From NCBI GenBank assembly GCA_963747345.1, contig CAVVFA010000019.1:62001-126000 (forward strand): a DNA stretch of 64,000 bases. The letters run 5' to 3'. Positions within the stretch are counted from its first letter, which is position 1. The number at the start of each line of letters is the position of its first letter. Made by a program: the position numbers and the translations under genes. The notes below the pieces were generated by a model that was given only the letters and a program-made list of their open reading frames with translations, was not told where the DNA came from and did not search any database. Origin of the DNA: GCA-2746795 sp963747345. Its GTDB lineage: Bacteria > Chloroflexota > Anaerolineae > Promineifilales > Promineifilaceae. Below, in pieces: positions 30,907 through 41,305 of this stretch.

Positions 30907-32604
30907 CTATTCTCCTAACGAAAAATCACTGCCATCAAACACAGATTGCAGCAGTTGGATGCGTTCCTCTGCCGTCATTTGGCGCGGGCGGGCGTAATCT
31001 TCGATCATGCCTGTCCAGAGGTCTGTGCTGAGTAAACGGCCGTTATAAATCACATACGTATCCACAAACATCTGGCGTGTGCCTAAGCTAAACATCTGGT
31101 CGGCAAAGGTGTTGCCCGTGCCGTAATGGACAAAGCGGTCGTCGCTGAAGGCAAAGCCCATCGGGTGATGGCCGTGCGCCCCATGCACAATCGACGCGCC
31201 CGCCTCGGCAAAGCCCATAAAGGCATCCCGCTGTGGTTGGAAGGCATCATATTGAAAATGCTCGAGAAACTGAATCGAGCCGACCACCACATACCCCTGT
31301 GCCGCTAACTCCTGAATTTGGGCGATGCTAAAACTGTAATCATCACACGGCAAAGCGCCTGGCTGATCTGCTTGCGCCCATACACCCCATGGCCCCACCG
31401 GATTGCACCCGACAAAGGCAATTTTGTTGCCATTATGCTCAATTAGCAGCGGTTTTGCCGCATCTTCCAGATTACGGCCGCCGCCGTACCGTTGAATGCC
31501 CTTTTCCTCATACAAATCGAGCGTAAACGACAGGTTTTGTTTGCCCCAATCGTTCAAATGGTTGCCTGTCAACTCGACTACATCCACGCCGAGCCAGGTC
31601 ATCAGCTCAATGGTTTTGGGTTGGGCGCAAAAGGTGGTGCCACCCGTGGGCGTGGGGTCGGGACAATCGGGGGCGAAGGCATTTTCATGGCTCATGTGGG
31701 CAATATCTGCCGCCTGCATGAGGGGCGCAATCTCTTCGCCGGGATATTGGTAGCCATACTTTTCCATGCGGTCTGCCACGGCGCGGCTCAAGCCCGATGG
31801 CCCTGTCATGGTGATGTGGGTGATTTGGTCATCATGGCGATTGGTTAGTGGCTCTGGCCAGAGGGCTTCTAGTTGAGCAACGCTTGTTTCTTCCCCCATC
31901 CAGCCCAAAGGTAATTTCAAGGCATAACTGGCTGGGTCATAATTGACTGAAATGGGCGAGTTGCCATCGACCGCCAACACTTTCAAACGAGGGTCAAGCT
32001 GCTCAAAAGGCAGAATTGTCAAGACTGGCTCATCATAACTGGTTTGCGTTTGCCACAAGGTCTCAATCAGCTCTTCTGGCGCTACAAGCGTTGCTGCCAC
32101 CGCCGGATCACCCCACCAGCCGCGCAACATGGCGTCCATCTCTGGTGTCAAAACCAATGTGCCATTCGTCCACGCCATTTGTATGTCGGTCAGCGAAATG
32201 TTGTCCGCAAATGTGGGAAATGGTGCCGCGACTGCGAATATCCATTCGCCGATGGGCGCGTTCTCTTGTACGGTCAGCAGCAGGTCGGCTTCTGCTTCAG
32301 CCAGGGCAAATTGGTCTGGATGCGCTTGTATGATGGTGGAAACGGCCGTTTTCATCTCATCAGGAACGACTTTATCAAAGCCCACCGTCACTGGTTCCGG
32401 TGTGGCTGTCGGTAAAGGGGGGACGGTTGCGGTGGGTGGCATATCTGTCGGTTCTGCTGTGGGCTGCGCTGAAGGAACGGCCGTTAATTCCACAATAGGT
32501 TCCGCAGTTGCCGCTAGAGTGGGGGAAATGGGGGTCTGGGAAACGGCCGTTTGGCACGCCGTCAACAAAATAAGTACAAAAAATAAACCAGGAAATTTAC
32601 GCAT
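30907..32604 (-). CDS. CapA-family metallophosphatase-like lipoprotein
   Basis: The 565-residue protein starts MRKFPGLFFVLILLTACQT, a lipoprotein signal with the lipobox LTAC, then a Thr/Pro-rich linker (about 25-80). Residues about 85-260 resemble a small periplasmic binding-like domain, and about 280-540 a CapA/PgsA-type domain: ADIAHMSHENAF, VDVVELTGNHLNDWG, GSIQFLEHFQYD and SIVHGAHGHHPMGF, which carries the metal-binding His and Asn residues. CapA proteins take part in poly-glutamate capsule formation, but many homologues have unknown roles. It would be anchored outside the cytoplasmic membrane. No capB or capC gene is adjacent. Stop lies 6 bases before the dehydrogenase start, suggesting co-transcription. 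Confidence 0.85.
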   Translation of the reverse strand: MRKFPGLFFVLILLTACQTAVSQTPISPTLAATAEPIVELTAVPSAQPTAEPTDMPPTATVPPLPTATPEPVTVGFDKVVPDEMKTAVSTIIQAHPDQFALAEAEADLLLTVQENAPIGEWIFAVAAPFPTFADNISLTDIQMAWTNGTLVLTPEMDAMLRGWWGDPAVAATLVAPEELIETLWQTQTSYDEPVLTILPFEQLDPRLKVLAVDGNSPISVNYDPASYALKLPLGWMGEETSVAQLEALWPEPLTNRHDDQITHITMTGPSGLSRAVADRMEKYGYQYPGEEIAPLMQAADIAHMSHENAFAPDCPDPTPTGGTTFCAQPKTIELMTWLGVDVVELTGNHLNDWGKQNLSFTLDLYEEKGIQRYGGGRNLEDAAKPLLIEHNGNKIAFVGCNPVGPWGVWAQADQPGALPCDDYSFSIAQIQELAAQGYVVVGSIQFLEHFQYDAFQPQRDAFMGFAEAGASIVHGAHGHHPMGFAFSDDRFVHYGTGNTFADQMFSLGTRQMFVDTYVIYNGRLLSTDLWTGMIEDYARPRQMTAEERIQLLQSVFDGSDFSLGE

Positions 32605-32831
32605 AAAAACCTCAGTGAGTGGATGATAGAGGGCAGAATTAAACGGCCGTTTTCCCTTCTTGTCAATGCGATGATGATGTGGATGAATAACGGCCGTGAG
32701 TTGGCTCAGTTTAAAAATTCGTGATATTCGTCATCTTGTCGAGCGCTAAAAAGTCAGTCATAATTTTTACTGAACGTGAACAGAATCCAGTAAACAGGCT
32801 GTGCTATTGCACACCGAAAAGGGAGAGAATT

Positions 32832-33251
32832 GTGACAGTAAAAACTGATGTAATCCAGTTTCCCACCAAGGGACACGCCGATATTCTTGACATAACAAAC
32901 GAAATCGTATTGGCAGTACAAGAGTCCAAATTACGGAATGGGCTGGTGACGATTTTCAGCCCATCAGCCACGAGCAGCGTGACCACCATTGAGTATGAAA
33001 TGGGCTGTTTGCGCGATTTGCGCCGCTTATTTGAAGAGATTGCCGATTCGGACAGAGAGTATGATCACAATGCACGGTGGGGGGATGGCAACGGGCATAG
33101 CCATGTGCGGGCGGCATTGTTGGGGCCTTCATTGAGTGTGCCGTTTGTTGATTCTCGGCTGACATTGGGAACGTGGCAGCAAATAATTTTCATCGATTTT
33201 GACAATCAGCCTCGACGGCGTGAATTAGTGCTGCAAATCATGGGAGAGTAA
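32832..33251 (+). CDS. YjbQ/UPF0047 family protein
   Basis: GTG start at 32832 follows GGGAGAG; an upstream extension in the same frame is not family-like. The 139-residue protein shows the UPF0047 signature: GLVTIFSPSATSSVTTIEYE, ARWGDGNGHSHVRAALLGPS and LTLGTWQQIIFIDFDNQPRRRE. Members such as E. coli YjbQ have weak thiamine phosphate synthase activity; the physiological role is unclear. It stands alone between divergent CapA and convergent UPF0182 genes. The 227 bases upstream hold two copies of the ACGGCCGT palindrome and presumably the divergent promoters. Confidence 0.9.
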   Translation: MTVKTDVIQFPTKGHADILDITNEIVLAVQESKLRNGLVTIFSPSATSSVTTIEYEMGCLRDLRRLFEEIADSDREYDHNARWGDGNGHSHVRAALLGPSLSVPFVDSRLTLGTWQQIIFIDFDNQPRRRELVLQIMGE

Positions 33252-33259
33252 AAAACAAA

Positions 33260-33311
33260 GAGATTAGAGATTGGAGATTGGTCGAGCATTCAATCTCCAA
33301 TCTCCAATCTC
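33260..33311. repeat. Inverted GAGATTGG repeat downstream of the YjbQ gene
   Basis: Arms of 21 bases (33260-33280 and 33291-33311) made of GAGATT/GGAGATTG units, with one mismatch. No T-tract. Same family as 7899, 17391 and 30418. May act as a terminator or REP-like hairpin between convergent genes. Confidence 0.75.
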
Positions 33312-33354
33312 AGTTGCGCATGTTATTAAATTTCCATTCCTAACTGTCTATCAA

Positions 33355-36240
33355 CTACTTGTTTTCCCCAACAAGTTCCATCAATCGTTCCAAATCTAAT
33401 TGCAATGCTTCTAATTCTGCGCCATAGGTGGCCCAGTCGCCATTGCGTTGGGCGGCTTCGGCCGCATCGTAATGGGCGCTGGCAGATTGGACAAGCGCTT
33501 CGATGTTGGCATCGGCCGGTAAGGGGGCGCGGGTAGGCGCAGGTTCAGCGACTTCTGTGCCGCCTTCCACGTTGCCAATGCTGTTTAGCGTGACTTCACC
33601 CGGAGGCTCTTGCAGCAGGTCGTTGAGCGCTTCATTGAGGGTGGTTCCCATTGCAATGCGGGTATCGGTCGCCACGATAACGCGCTTGAGTTCAGGCAGC
33701 GCACTGGTGTCGGAGAGCAAGTACACGGGCTCCACGTAGAGAAAACTTTCTCCAACCGGAATCACCAGCAAATTGCCCCGAATAACACGAGAACCACGTT
33801 GATCCCACAGCGAGAATTGGGCCGAAATTTCTGGGTCTTGGTCGATACGCGCTTCAATTTGCAAAGGGCCGTAGATGAGCTCTTGTTTGGGCAGATCGTA
33901 AACAACTAATTCGCCATAATTGGGCACATCATTACGGGCGGCAATCCAGGCGATCATGTTCGCTTTGCCAATAGGGGTCACGGGCTGAATCAGCAGATAT
34001 TCTGCTTCCACTTCGCCTGGGAGGGGCATTGTTACGTAGTAAGGCTCCATGACTTGTTCAGTCCCGTCAAAGATTTCTTGCGGAAGTTGCCACAAATCTT
34101 CCCGATTGTAGAAAACGCGCGGGTCGGTCATGTGGTAGGTGAGGTATTGCTGCGTTTGAATGCGGAACATGCCTTCGGGGTAGCGCAGATGCTTGAGCAA
34201 ATCTTCAGGCATGGCGCTCAGTGGTTGGAACAGACCTGGGAAGGCGGCGTCGTAACTTTTGATAATTGGATCTTCTTGGTCAGCAATGTAAAAGTTGATG
34301 CTGCCGTTGTAGGCATCGACGGTGATTTTGGCAGCGTTGCGGATGTAGTTAAATCCGGTATCTGTAGGCGTGGCATAGGGGAATTTGCTGCTGACGGTGT
34401 AGGCATCCAAAATCCAGATGAGATTGCCTTCGTCAGTGACGACGATGTAGGGGTCGCCGTCTAATGCCAGGAAGGGGGCGACTTTTGAGACGCGATCCCG
34501 AATCTGGCGGTAGAGTAAGACGCGGGTATCGTCGTCGATTTCGTCACTCAAGATGACGTTGGCATCTGCCAGGCGCAGGGCGAAGGCGAGCCGTTTGAAG
34601 AAGCTGTTTAACTGCACGCCGCCAGTTCCTGTGTAGACGGTTTTGATGTTCTCATCTCCGCTGGGGTAGCTGAAGCTGGGGCGGGTGGGACTGACGAAGA
34701 CTTCGTCGGTCATCAGTTCGCCAAAATATACTTCTGGTTGGGTGATTTGGATTTCTTCAACGACGCTTTGGGGGGGCAAATCCTGGATGTAGAATTCGGG
34801 CTGCCCTTCAGCGGTTATTTGATCAACCGGGTTCATGACCAGCCCGTAGCCGTGGGTGAATTCCAGATTGCGATTGACCCAGGTGGGATTGTTGAGGTTG
34901 GCTTTGTTCAGTTCGCGCACGGCGAGCATGACTTGTTTGGTTTGCCCGTCGATGGTGTAGCGGTCGATATCGACTTCGCCGAATTGGTAGTAGGGGCGCA
35001 GGGCTTGTAATTGGGTGTAGGTATCTTGCAAGGGGCGGTAGTCCCACAGGCGGATGTTTCGCAGAATGGCTTCTGCTTTGGCGTTGCGCAGAACATCTTG
35101 CTCGAGAAGTTCTATATTGCCAAAGGGTTGGGCGGCAACGGTCTCGAGGTCGAAGGCGAGGCGGGTGAATGCAATGTTGTCGGCGATGTAGGGGGTTTCT
35201 CGTTCGAGTTCGTTGGGTTCGACGGCGTAACGCTGCAAGAGGCCAGGATAGAGTCCGGCGACAAGTACGGTGGCGGCCAGCCATAACCCGCCCGCGATGA
35301 GGACGAGACGCAGGTTGAAGCGGAAGTAGTTGATGAATACGGCAACGGCCGTTATCACCAAAAATACCATTTGCAAAATCAATGCCCACTGGGTGGCGTT
35401 TACATCTGTATAGCTCGCGCCAAAAACGGTGCCGCGCTGTGAGTAAACCAGTTGATAAATGCTGAGCAAGTAGCCTGCTGCCCAGATTAACAGGAGCAGC
35501 GTCAACAACATGACGACATGGCGGCGAATGAGGGGGATATTTTGTGGACGCCATTGCCCTTTTTGCAGGTCAACCAAATTGTTTCCGGCGTACAAGCCAA
35601 TTACGCCAGCTAACGTCACAAACAGGAGGGAGGAAATCCACCCTTGAACGAATTCAAACAGGGGCAGATTAAAGAGGTAGAAGCTGACATCTTGCCCAAA
35701 CAGGGGATCAGCGACGCCGAAATTGGTGCGGTAGATGAATTGGATGACTGTTTCCCATTGGGATGAGACGCCGGAACCGAAACCAAATGCCAGGAGAGCG
35801 GCGGCGGCGATGATAGCCCATTTAATCCAGGGAAATTTGAGCAGTTGGGGTTGCAGCGGATTGGTGGTGCGCAAGGCGCGTTTGCGGGCAAGTGCCCAGT
35901 TGAACCATAAAAACAAGAAGGCTGCCAGGAATCCGCTGGTAAACAGGATGATTTTGTAGGCGAATTGTTTGAGCCACACATCGTCGTAGTTCACGGCTTG
36001 ATACCAAGTCCAGTCGGTGTAGGTGGTGACGATCCAGTTGAAGCTGATTAGCAGTAGAAATAAGGCACCGATGATCCAGATGGTGCGGTTGGATCCGGGT
36101 GTTTGGGGACGGTCGGGGCGTGGGGGGAAGGGGGAACGGCCGTTATTGTCATCATCATTGCTACCCCCACCGTAATCCCAGCCAACGTCTCGCATGGCAC
36201 GGCGGAATACTTCAGGGATGTCATTAGGGTCTCGGCTCAT
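33355..36240 (-). CDS. UPF0182 family large membrane protein
   Basis: Start chosen at ATG 36240 (MSRDPNDIPEVFRRAM), which follows GGAG; the longer frame adds 21 unlikely residues. About 961 residues. Seven membrane helices occupy about residues 45-330, and a long extracytoplasmic domain follows with the family hallmarks FTHGYGLVMNPVDQITAEGQP, YFGELMTD and DAYTVSSKFPYATP. The C-terminus is acidic and helical (PAPTRAPLPADANIEALV). UPF0182 proteins are common in Actinobacteria, Cyanobacteria and Chloroflexota, and their function is unknown. No shift across 2.9 kb, unlike many neighbours. Confidence 0.93.
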   Translation of the reverse strand: MSRDPNDIPEVFRRAMRDVGWDYGGGSNDDDNNGRSPFPPRPDRPQTPGSNRTIWIIGALFLLLISFNWIVTTYTDWTWYQAVNYDDVWLKQFAYKIILFTSGFLAAFLFLWFNWALARKRALRTTNPLQPQLLKFPWIKWAIIAAAALLAFGFGSGVSSQWETVIQFIYRTNFGVADPLFGQDVSFYLFNLPLFEFVQGWISSLLFVTLAGVIGLYAGNNLVDLQKGQWRPQNIPLIRRHVVMLLTLLLLIWAAGYLLSIYQLVYSQRGTVFGASYTDVNATQWALILQMVFLVITAVAVFINYFRFNLRLVLIAGGLWLAATVLVAGLYPGLLQRYAVEPNELERETPYIADNIAFTRLAFDLETVAAQPFGNIELLEQDVLRNAKAEAILRNIRLWDYRPLQDTYTQLQALRPYYQFGEVDIDRYTIDGQTKQVMLAVRELNKANLNNPTWVNRNLEFTHGYGLVMNPVDQITAEGQPEFYIQDLPPQSVVEEIQITQPEVYFGELMTDEVFVSPTRPSFSYPSGDENIKTVYTGTGGVQLNSFFKRLAFALRLADANVILSDEIDDDTRVLLYRQIRDRVSKVAPFLALDGDPYIVVTDEGNLIWILDAYTVSSKFPYATPTDTGFNYIRNAAKITVDAYNGSINFYIADQEDPIIKSYDAAFPGLFQPLSAMPEDLLKHLRYPEGMFRIQTQQYLTYHMTDPRVFYNREDLWQLPQEIFDGTEQVMEPYYVTMPLPGEVEAEYLLIQPVTPIGKANMIAWIAARNDVPNYGELVVYDLPKQELIYGPLQIEARIDQDPEISAQFSLWDQRGSRVIRGNLLVIPVGESFLYVEPVYLLSDTSALPELKRVIVATDTRIAMGTTLNEALNDLLQEPPGEVTLNSIGNVEGGTEVAEPAPTRAPLPADANIEALVQSASAHYDAAEAAQRNGDWATYGAELEALQLDLERLMELVGENK

Positions 36241-36406
36241 TGATGTGTCTCCATTAAGCGAGAGGACTGAGTAAGAGTAAGAGGGTGATCCTCTCGCCTT
36301 CAACTCAAGCTCGTCGCAGTAGCTTTTTTTCTCTAGCTCTAGCTCTTTTGCTCTAGCTATTGTTGATTATCCCACAGTTTGGAGGAATGGGGCAGGTAAG
36401 GGGTGG

Positions 36407-38686
36407 CTACTTCATGAATCTCTTACGCAGGCGCAAAAACCATAACGGCCGTTTCATCTTTTTCCATAACGTGCGGGCTTCTGGGGCGTGGTCTTCCGGG
36501 TTGGCTGCATATTGGTGTTCAGCAAACAATTCCGTCAGACGGGCCGCCAATGGTTTGACGGTATCAGCGCGTTTCTGCGTGTTTGGCTTGTCTGAGAAAT
36601 GATCCAGATTGTCTTGCAGCGCCGCGTTAAACTCGGCGGGGGTCTGGTTAGATTGTGGTGGTTGGTCTAATTTATACGCTTGATTTTGTAAACGGCCGTA
36701 GGCTAGCCATACACTGTCTTCCGCTTCCATGCGGCGCTGCTGCCACAGCCAAAGCCCTATCAGAGCCGCAGCGACCAACCCGACCACCGCGATTCGTTTT
36801 AAGAAAGTTACCCAATTAAACGGCCGTTTCACAGGATCCCTTTCTGGCAGCGGTGCGGTTTCCCCAAAGTTTGGCACAAAATCTTCCGGCCCTCGGGTTC
36901 CCCAATCTTGATCAAAGGCCGTATCGTGCGGGGTGGCAAATCCAGCCGTTGGCTCAAACTCCACCCAGCCATAGTCAGGAAAATAAACCTCCGCCCAGGA
37001 ATGGCCGTTACTTTGACGAATCGTTTGCACCCCGTTTTCATCCGGCGGTTGGCTTAGAAAACCAACTGCGACTCTGGCTGGTAGTCCCAGACTACGCGCC
37101 AGCACCACCATCGACGAGGCATAATAATCACAATAACCCGTCTGCAAATCAAAAAGGAAATAATCAACCGGATCCACACCAGGCGGCGCGGGGTCTATGT
37201 CCAAAGAATAAGGGTATTGGCGCAAGAATCGTTCCAACGCCCGCGCTTGATCATACGGATTATCCAGATCCCCCGCGATCTCTTGTGCCAAATCATGCAC
37301 CCGTGGCGGTAGATTTTCTGGTAACTGCGTATAACGGCTCAGGATGACGGCAGGCGTGTCGGCCGTGTTTGTTTGGCGCAGGTCATCCGGGTTGGCAATG
37401 CTGATGCGGGTGGTGGCTTGAAACTCAGAGCCTGTGCCTTGTACGCGCACCAAATCATCAAGCCCCCGCCAAAGCAGGGTAACATCTTGGTCAAATTGCA
37501 CCGGTTGACCCAAGGTGTAGCGCAAGAGCCTTACATCACGCAGCCATTGCACATCTTGCACCAGTTCGAGCGTGCTTTTGGGTGCTTTTCCGGGGACTGG
37601 CTCGTTGGCGGGCCACGGCTCTTCCCGTTCTTTAGAGAGCGTCCAGCCGTGGCCGGTGTAGATTTCATAACTCAAGCCGCGCCAATGAATGCGGCGGGTG
37701 AGTGCTGGCGGCGCGAGATTGCCCGCTTGGTCGGTGACAATAGCGGTCATCATGATGATTTCTGATAAATTGGGCGGCTCTTCACCCAACAAATAAGAAC
37801 GGGGCATCACCCCATAGCCGCCAGGACTGCCTGGTGGCCGGGGGCGTGGTTTACGCACGCCCCCAAAAGCATCGTCTAGTGTCTCTTCGACGCCCGATAC
37901 CCAGGGATGAGCCATGAACGCCTCAACCGCTTTGGTGAGACTAAAGGCGGGGAATGACATCGCCGCCGTTATCAGCACAACAGAAATGATGCTGGCATAA
38001 ATGAGCAGTTCAATGCGGATTTCGTCTGAAAAATCGAGACCGCGCTGCCGCCAACTTTGCTCCAGGGAGTTGAGATTGATAATCGCCGTCAACAAAGCGG
38101 TGAGGCCGATAAAGGCGGCGAGATACCAGATGGGGGCTAACCCTAAAAAGCCATTCACGGCCATCGCAAAGCCCATGAGGGTTAATCCGAGCAATGGTTT
38201 TTGCCAGCGAATCGCCGTCCACACAGCAAAGGCGGCTAACAACCAGGAAATAAATCCCAGGCCAAAGGCGAATACGATGGTTTCCTGGCTGCGATTTCCG
38301 GCGGCAACAGCGATAATCCAACTGGCACTTCTGTCTATGAAGATGGCGCTATTTTGCAGCCAAAAAGTGCGCAGCGGCCAAAATCCTTGTTTGAGTAAGG
38401 TTAGCGAAGGTGTGAGGTTGGCGAGGCGAATGGTGGTGATGAGCAGCCCGTACAGCAGCAGTAGTATCCAGGCCAACACGCTACTGCGTGCTTTTTTTGC
38501 CAGTAGATAAGCGAGCAGGAGTCCGATAACGGCCGTTATCCCCACAACCCCCGCTTCTGGCACCCAATCTACTTCACCAATGGCTCCGACCAATAACAAG
38601 ATAGCCGATACCAGCAAAAGGAAAGAGATCCACCCTTCTTTCGGCCTGAGACGGTAAACCACCCACACAAGCACATCAAAGGCCAT
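36407..38686 (-). CDS. TgpA-like membrane transglutaminase-domain protein
   Basis: The 759-residue protein has five or six N-terminal membrane helices (about 1-215), a periplasmic DUF3488-like region, a transglutaminase-core domain (about 480-610) with the triad segments TGYCDYYASSMVVLARSLG (Cys), NGHSWAEVYFPDYGWVEFEPTAGF (His and Asp), then a last helix (VVGLVAAALIGLWLW) and a C-terminal DUF4129-like tail. This is the classic partner of DUF58 and MoxR genes; the DUF58 gene precedes it with a TAATG overlap. No MoxR ATPase is in the window. Role unknown, thought to involve protein or peptide cross-linking or proteolysis at the envelope. Confidence 0.9.
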   Translation of the reverse strand: MAFDVLVWVVYRLRPKEGWISFLLLVSAILLLVGAIGEVDWVPEAGVVGITAVIGLLLAYLLAKKARSSVLAWILLLLYGLLITTIRLANLTPSLTLLKQGFWPLRTFWLQNSAIFIDRSASWIIAVAAGNRSQETIVFAFGLGFISWLLAAFAVWTAIRWQKPLLGLTLMGFAMAVNGFLGLAPIWYLAAFIGLTALLTAIINLNSLEQSWRQRGLDFSDEIRIELLIYASIISVVLITAAMSFPAFSLTKAVEAFMAHPWVSGVEETLDDAFGGVRKPRPRPPGSPGGYGVMPRSYLLGEEPPNLSEIIMMTAIVTDQAGNLAPPALTRRIHWRGLSYEIYTGHGWTLSKEREEPWPANEPVPGKAPKSTLELVQDVQWLRDVRLLRYTLGQPVQFDQDVTLLWRGLDDLVRVQGTGSEFQATTRISIANPDDLRQTNTADTPAVILSRYTQLPENLPPRVHDLAQEIAGDLDNPYDQARALERFLRQYPYSLDIDPAPPGVDPVDYFLFDLQTGYCDYYASSMVVLARSLGLPARVAVGFLSQPPDENGVQTIRQSNGHSWAEVYFPDYGWVEFEPTAGFATPHDTAFDQDWGTRGPEDFVPNFGETAPLPERDPVKRPFNWVTFLKRIAVVGLVAAALIGLWLWQQRRMEAEDSVWLAYGRLQNQAYKLDQPPQSNQTPAEFNAALQDNLDHFSDKPNTQKRADTVKPLAARLTELFAEHQYAANPEDHAPEARTLWKKMKRPLWFLRLRKRFMK

Positions 38687-40014
38687 TACCGAATCGCATC
38701 CTCTAACGGATTATGCACCGTGATTACCCGTCCCATGGGCGTCACCTGGAATTCCCAATGACCCCGCTGCCGGTGTTCTTCTAACGGCACGCCCACATCT
38801 CCTTGCCCGATGATTTGGGCGGCAAAGCCAAGCTGTTGAATGGCATCACGCAAGCCAACCGTATTGCCTTCACCACCAAAACTGGGGCGGTCTAACAGGA
38901 CAACATGTGCTTGCACGCCCCGTTTTGCCATTTCCAGCAAACTGGGCAGCCAATCGCCAGAGCCATTAGGCGTGATAATTAAGGCTGTGCTGCCCGGTCG
39001 GGCTAAAAAGGCAACATCGCGCAGCGCCGCCACCAGCGGTATATCGCCATTGGCGTTGACCAGCGCCAAAATACGCAATATTTGCCACAAATGCCCTTCC
39101 CCTGCTCCTGGATGAAGCACATCTGGGGTTTGCCCATAGGCGGCAAATCCTGTTTCCCGCACATGCCGGATGGCTTGCGCCGCCATAGAAGCCGCGAGCA
39201 AAACGGCGTGTTCTTCGGTGCCATCTGCCCCTTCGCCCAGTTGGACGGATTGGTCTAAATCCAGCACCAGCCAAAAATCTCCGGCCGCGTCCAAATCAAA
39301 TTCCCGCACATGCAGTTTGTCTCGGTGGGCACTCACGCGCCAATGAATCCAGCGATACGGGTCGCCCGGTTGATATTCGCGCACGGAGGAGGCGTTGATG
39401 GTAGCCTGAATGGCGCGTTGCCGGGCGCGGGCGCGTCCGCCTGTTTGCCCAGGGGGCAGGGGGATGGGCAGCTTGCCATGAACCGGCGGGTGAATGATGA
39501 TTTCGGTGACGTCTGGATAGTGGCGGGTAGCGGTGAAGAGGCCAAAAGGATCGCCACAACGCACTGACCAGGGGCCAATTGTGAATTGTCCGCGGCGCAG
39601 GCAGATGGCAGAGCGTCGCCATTTGGCGTCGGTTTGCCCGTTCACACTTTGCACAATGGAGGCGTCGTAGCCCGGCACTGTTGATTCGTCGTTGATTTCG
39701 ACCCACAGGGCGGGGATGAAGCCGCTGTTTTCCAGTTCAAACGCTTCGCTCAAGCGGTCGCCAATGGAGACCCAGCCAAAGCGCAGTTTTCGGGTGACGT
39801 GGAGATTTTTGGCCAGGGCGTAGGTCCAGATGAAGGCGACAACAAAGAGACCACCAATGCCCACAAGAAGGGTGTTCCATACGCGGTCGGGGAGAAAAAC
39901 GGCCGTTATCCCCAACACGCCCAGCAAAAAAAGAGGCAGGCGCAGTCGTATTTGAATCTGCATGTTGGCAGATGGCTCTATTTTCCACCGTGACCTTAAT
40001 GATCCTAAACGCAT
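38686..40014 (-). CDS. DUF58 domain protein
   Basis: The 442-residue protein has two N-terminal helices (LRLPLFLLGVLGITAVFL and LLVGIGGLFVVAFIWT) and a cytoplasmic part with the DUF58 core YQPGDPYRWIHWRVSAHRDKL followed by a vWA-like fold (FWLVLDLDQS with the Asp-containing metal site). Start could also be ATG 39963; 40014 was kept because it is the longest frame without overlap. Neither start has a strong ribosome-binding site. Stop overlaps the start of the transglutaminase gene (TAATG), indicating translational coupling. Function unknown, commonly with MoxR AAA+ chaperones. Confidence 0.88.
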   Translation of the reverse strand: MRLGSLRSRWKIEPSANMQIQIRLRLPLFLLGVLGITAVFLPDRVWNTLLVGIGGLFVVAFIWTYALAKNLHVTRKLRFGWVSIGDRLSEAFELENSGFIPALWVEINDESTVPGYDASIVQSVNGQTDAKWRRSAICLRRGQFTIGPWSVRCGDPFGLFTATRHYPDVTEIIIHPPVHGKLPIPLPPGQTGGRARARQRAIQATINASSVREYQPGDPYRWIHWRVSAHRDKLHVREFDLDAAGDFWLVLDLDQSVQLGEGADGTEEHAVLLAASMAAQAIRHVRETGFAAYGQTPDVLHPGAGEGHLWQILRILALVNANGDIPLVAALRDVAFLARPGSTALIITPNGSGDWLPSLLEMAKRGVQAHVVLLDRPSFGGEGNTVGLRDAIQQLGFAAQIIGQGDVGVPLEEHRQRGHWEFQVTPMGRVITVHNPLEDAIR

Positions 40015-40121
40015 ACCTTGAATTTTCCCACAAGCTACTAAATTTGCACGCTAACTTGATGATCAGTTAAGATGAGCGCATCGGCAATACTGAAACAAAA
40101 AACAACAAAAAGGAGTCGAAC

Positions 40122-41102
40122 ATGGAATATACAAATCTTGGAAAAACAGGTTTAAAAGTATCACGTATCTGTCTGGGCATGATGACTTACGGCACACCTG
40201 AATGGCGGGATTGGGTGCTAACTGAAGATCAAGGACGGCCATTCATCCAACGGGCTATCGAACTAGGGATCAACTTCTTCGACACGGCCGATATGTACTC
40301 GTTAGGTGTCAGTGAAGAAGTGACGGGGCGGTTGCTGCGCGAATTCGCCCCGCGTGATGAAGTCGTTGTCGCCACCAAAGTTTACATGCCCATGAAAGAA
40401 GATGTGAACGCCAGAGGGCTTTCCCGCAAACATATCATGGACGCCATCGATAACTCCCTGCGCCGCCTGGGCATGGATTACGTAGACTTGTATCAGATTC
40501 ACCGCTGGGACTATACCACCCCCATCGAAGAAACCATGGAAGCACTCCACGACGTGGTAAAGGCAGGTAAAGCGCGTTACATTGGCGCATCCAGCATGTT
40601 TGCCTGGCAGTTCGCCAAAGCTCAGCATGTCGCAGAAAGGAATGGTTGGACACGCTTTGTCTCTATGCAGAATCATTACAACCTTGTCTACCGCGAAGAA
40701 GAGCGCGAAATGAATCCATTGTGTTTGGATCAAGGTGTGGGTTTGATTCCCTGGAGTCCGTTGGCGCGTGGTTTCCTGGCGGGTAACCGCAAAGAGAAAG
40801 GAGACGGCCCCACGAAACGCGCCAAAAGCGATGATATTGCCGACAGACTGTACTTTGAAGCAGGCGATTTTGAGGTGGTGGCACGTGCCACCAAATTGGC
40901 AGAGGAGCGGGGTGTGACATCCGCCCAGATTGCTCTGGCCTGGCTGCTGCATAAACCAGCGTTGACTGCCCCCATTATTGGCGCAAGTAAAATGCACCAT
41001 TTGGAGCAAGCTGTGGCCGCAGTAGACATCGCGTTGACCCCAGAGGAAATAGCGCTGCTTGAAGAACCTTATCGCCCACATCCTGTTCTGGGGCATGGAT
41101 AA
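40122..41102 (+). CDS. Aldo/keto reductase, YajO-like
   Basis: AAAGGAG lies 8 bases before the ATG. The 326-residue protein starts MEYTNLGKTGLKVSRICLGM and has FFDTADMYSLG (Asp, Tyr), VATKVYMPM (Lys), DLYQIHRWDYTT (His), GLIPWSPLARGFLAG and the NADP-binding end IIGASKMHHLEQAV. The NFFDTADMYS..SEE..GRLL pattern and length fit the AKR11/YajO-like group. Intact. No ACGGCCGT palindrome is inside or nearby, and the next 200 bases to the DUF1269-like gene show nothing recognisable. Confidence 0.93.
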   Translation: MEYTNLGKTGLKVSRICLGMMTYGTPEWRDWVLTEDQGRPFIQRAIELGINFFDTADMYSLGVSEEVTGRLLREFAPRDEVVVATKVYMPMKEDVNARGLSRKHIMDAIDNSLRRLGMDYVDLYQIHRWDYTTPIEETMEALHDVVKAGKARYIGASSMFAWQFAKAQHVAERNGWTRFVSMQNHYNLVYREEEREMNPLCLDQGVGLIPWSPLARGFLAGNRKEKGDGPTKRAKSDDIADRLYFEAGDFEVVARATKLAEERGVTSAQIALAWLLHKPALTAPIIGASKMHHLEQAVAAVDIALTPEEIALLEEPYRPHPVLGHG

Positions 41103-41305
41103 GCATTTGATTTTGAGCGATAAACTACAACTTTCTTACAACCTTTTTGGACTGTGCCGCTCCCGGTCATTGTTATATGCTGTGATGGAGTCAGAAGGTG
41201 TTGCGGGAGTGGTTATTGGAGGAGCCATGCTAATCTTGAACAAATTAGAGCAATCAGTTATGAAAAGCGTCTGCCTATGGCGCACTAGTTGACAAGGAGA
41301 ACAAT

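Noticed and set aside
34054..35286. Plus-strand open frames of 90-136 residues opposite the UPF0182 gene
   Set aside because: Shadows of the UPF0182 coding strand with repetitive valine/glycine content and no family pattern.
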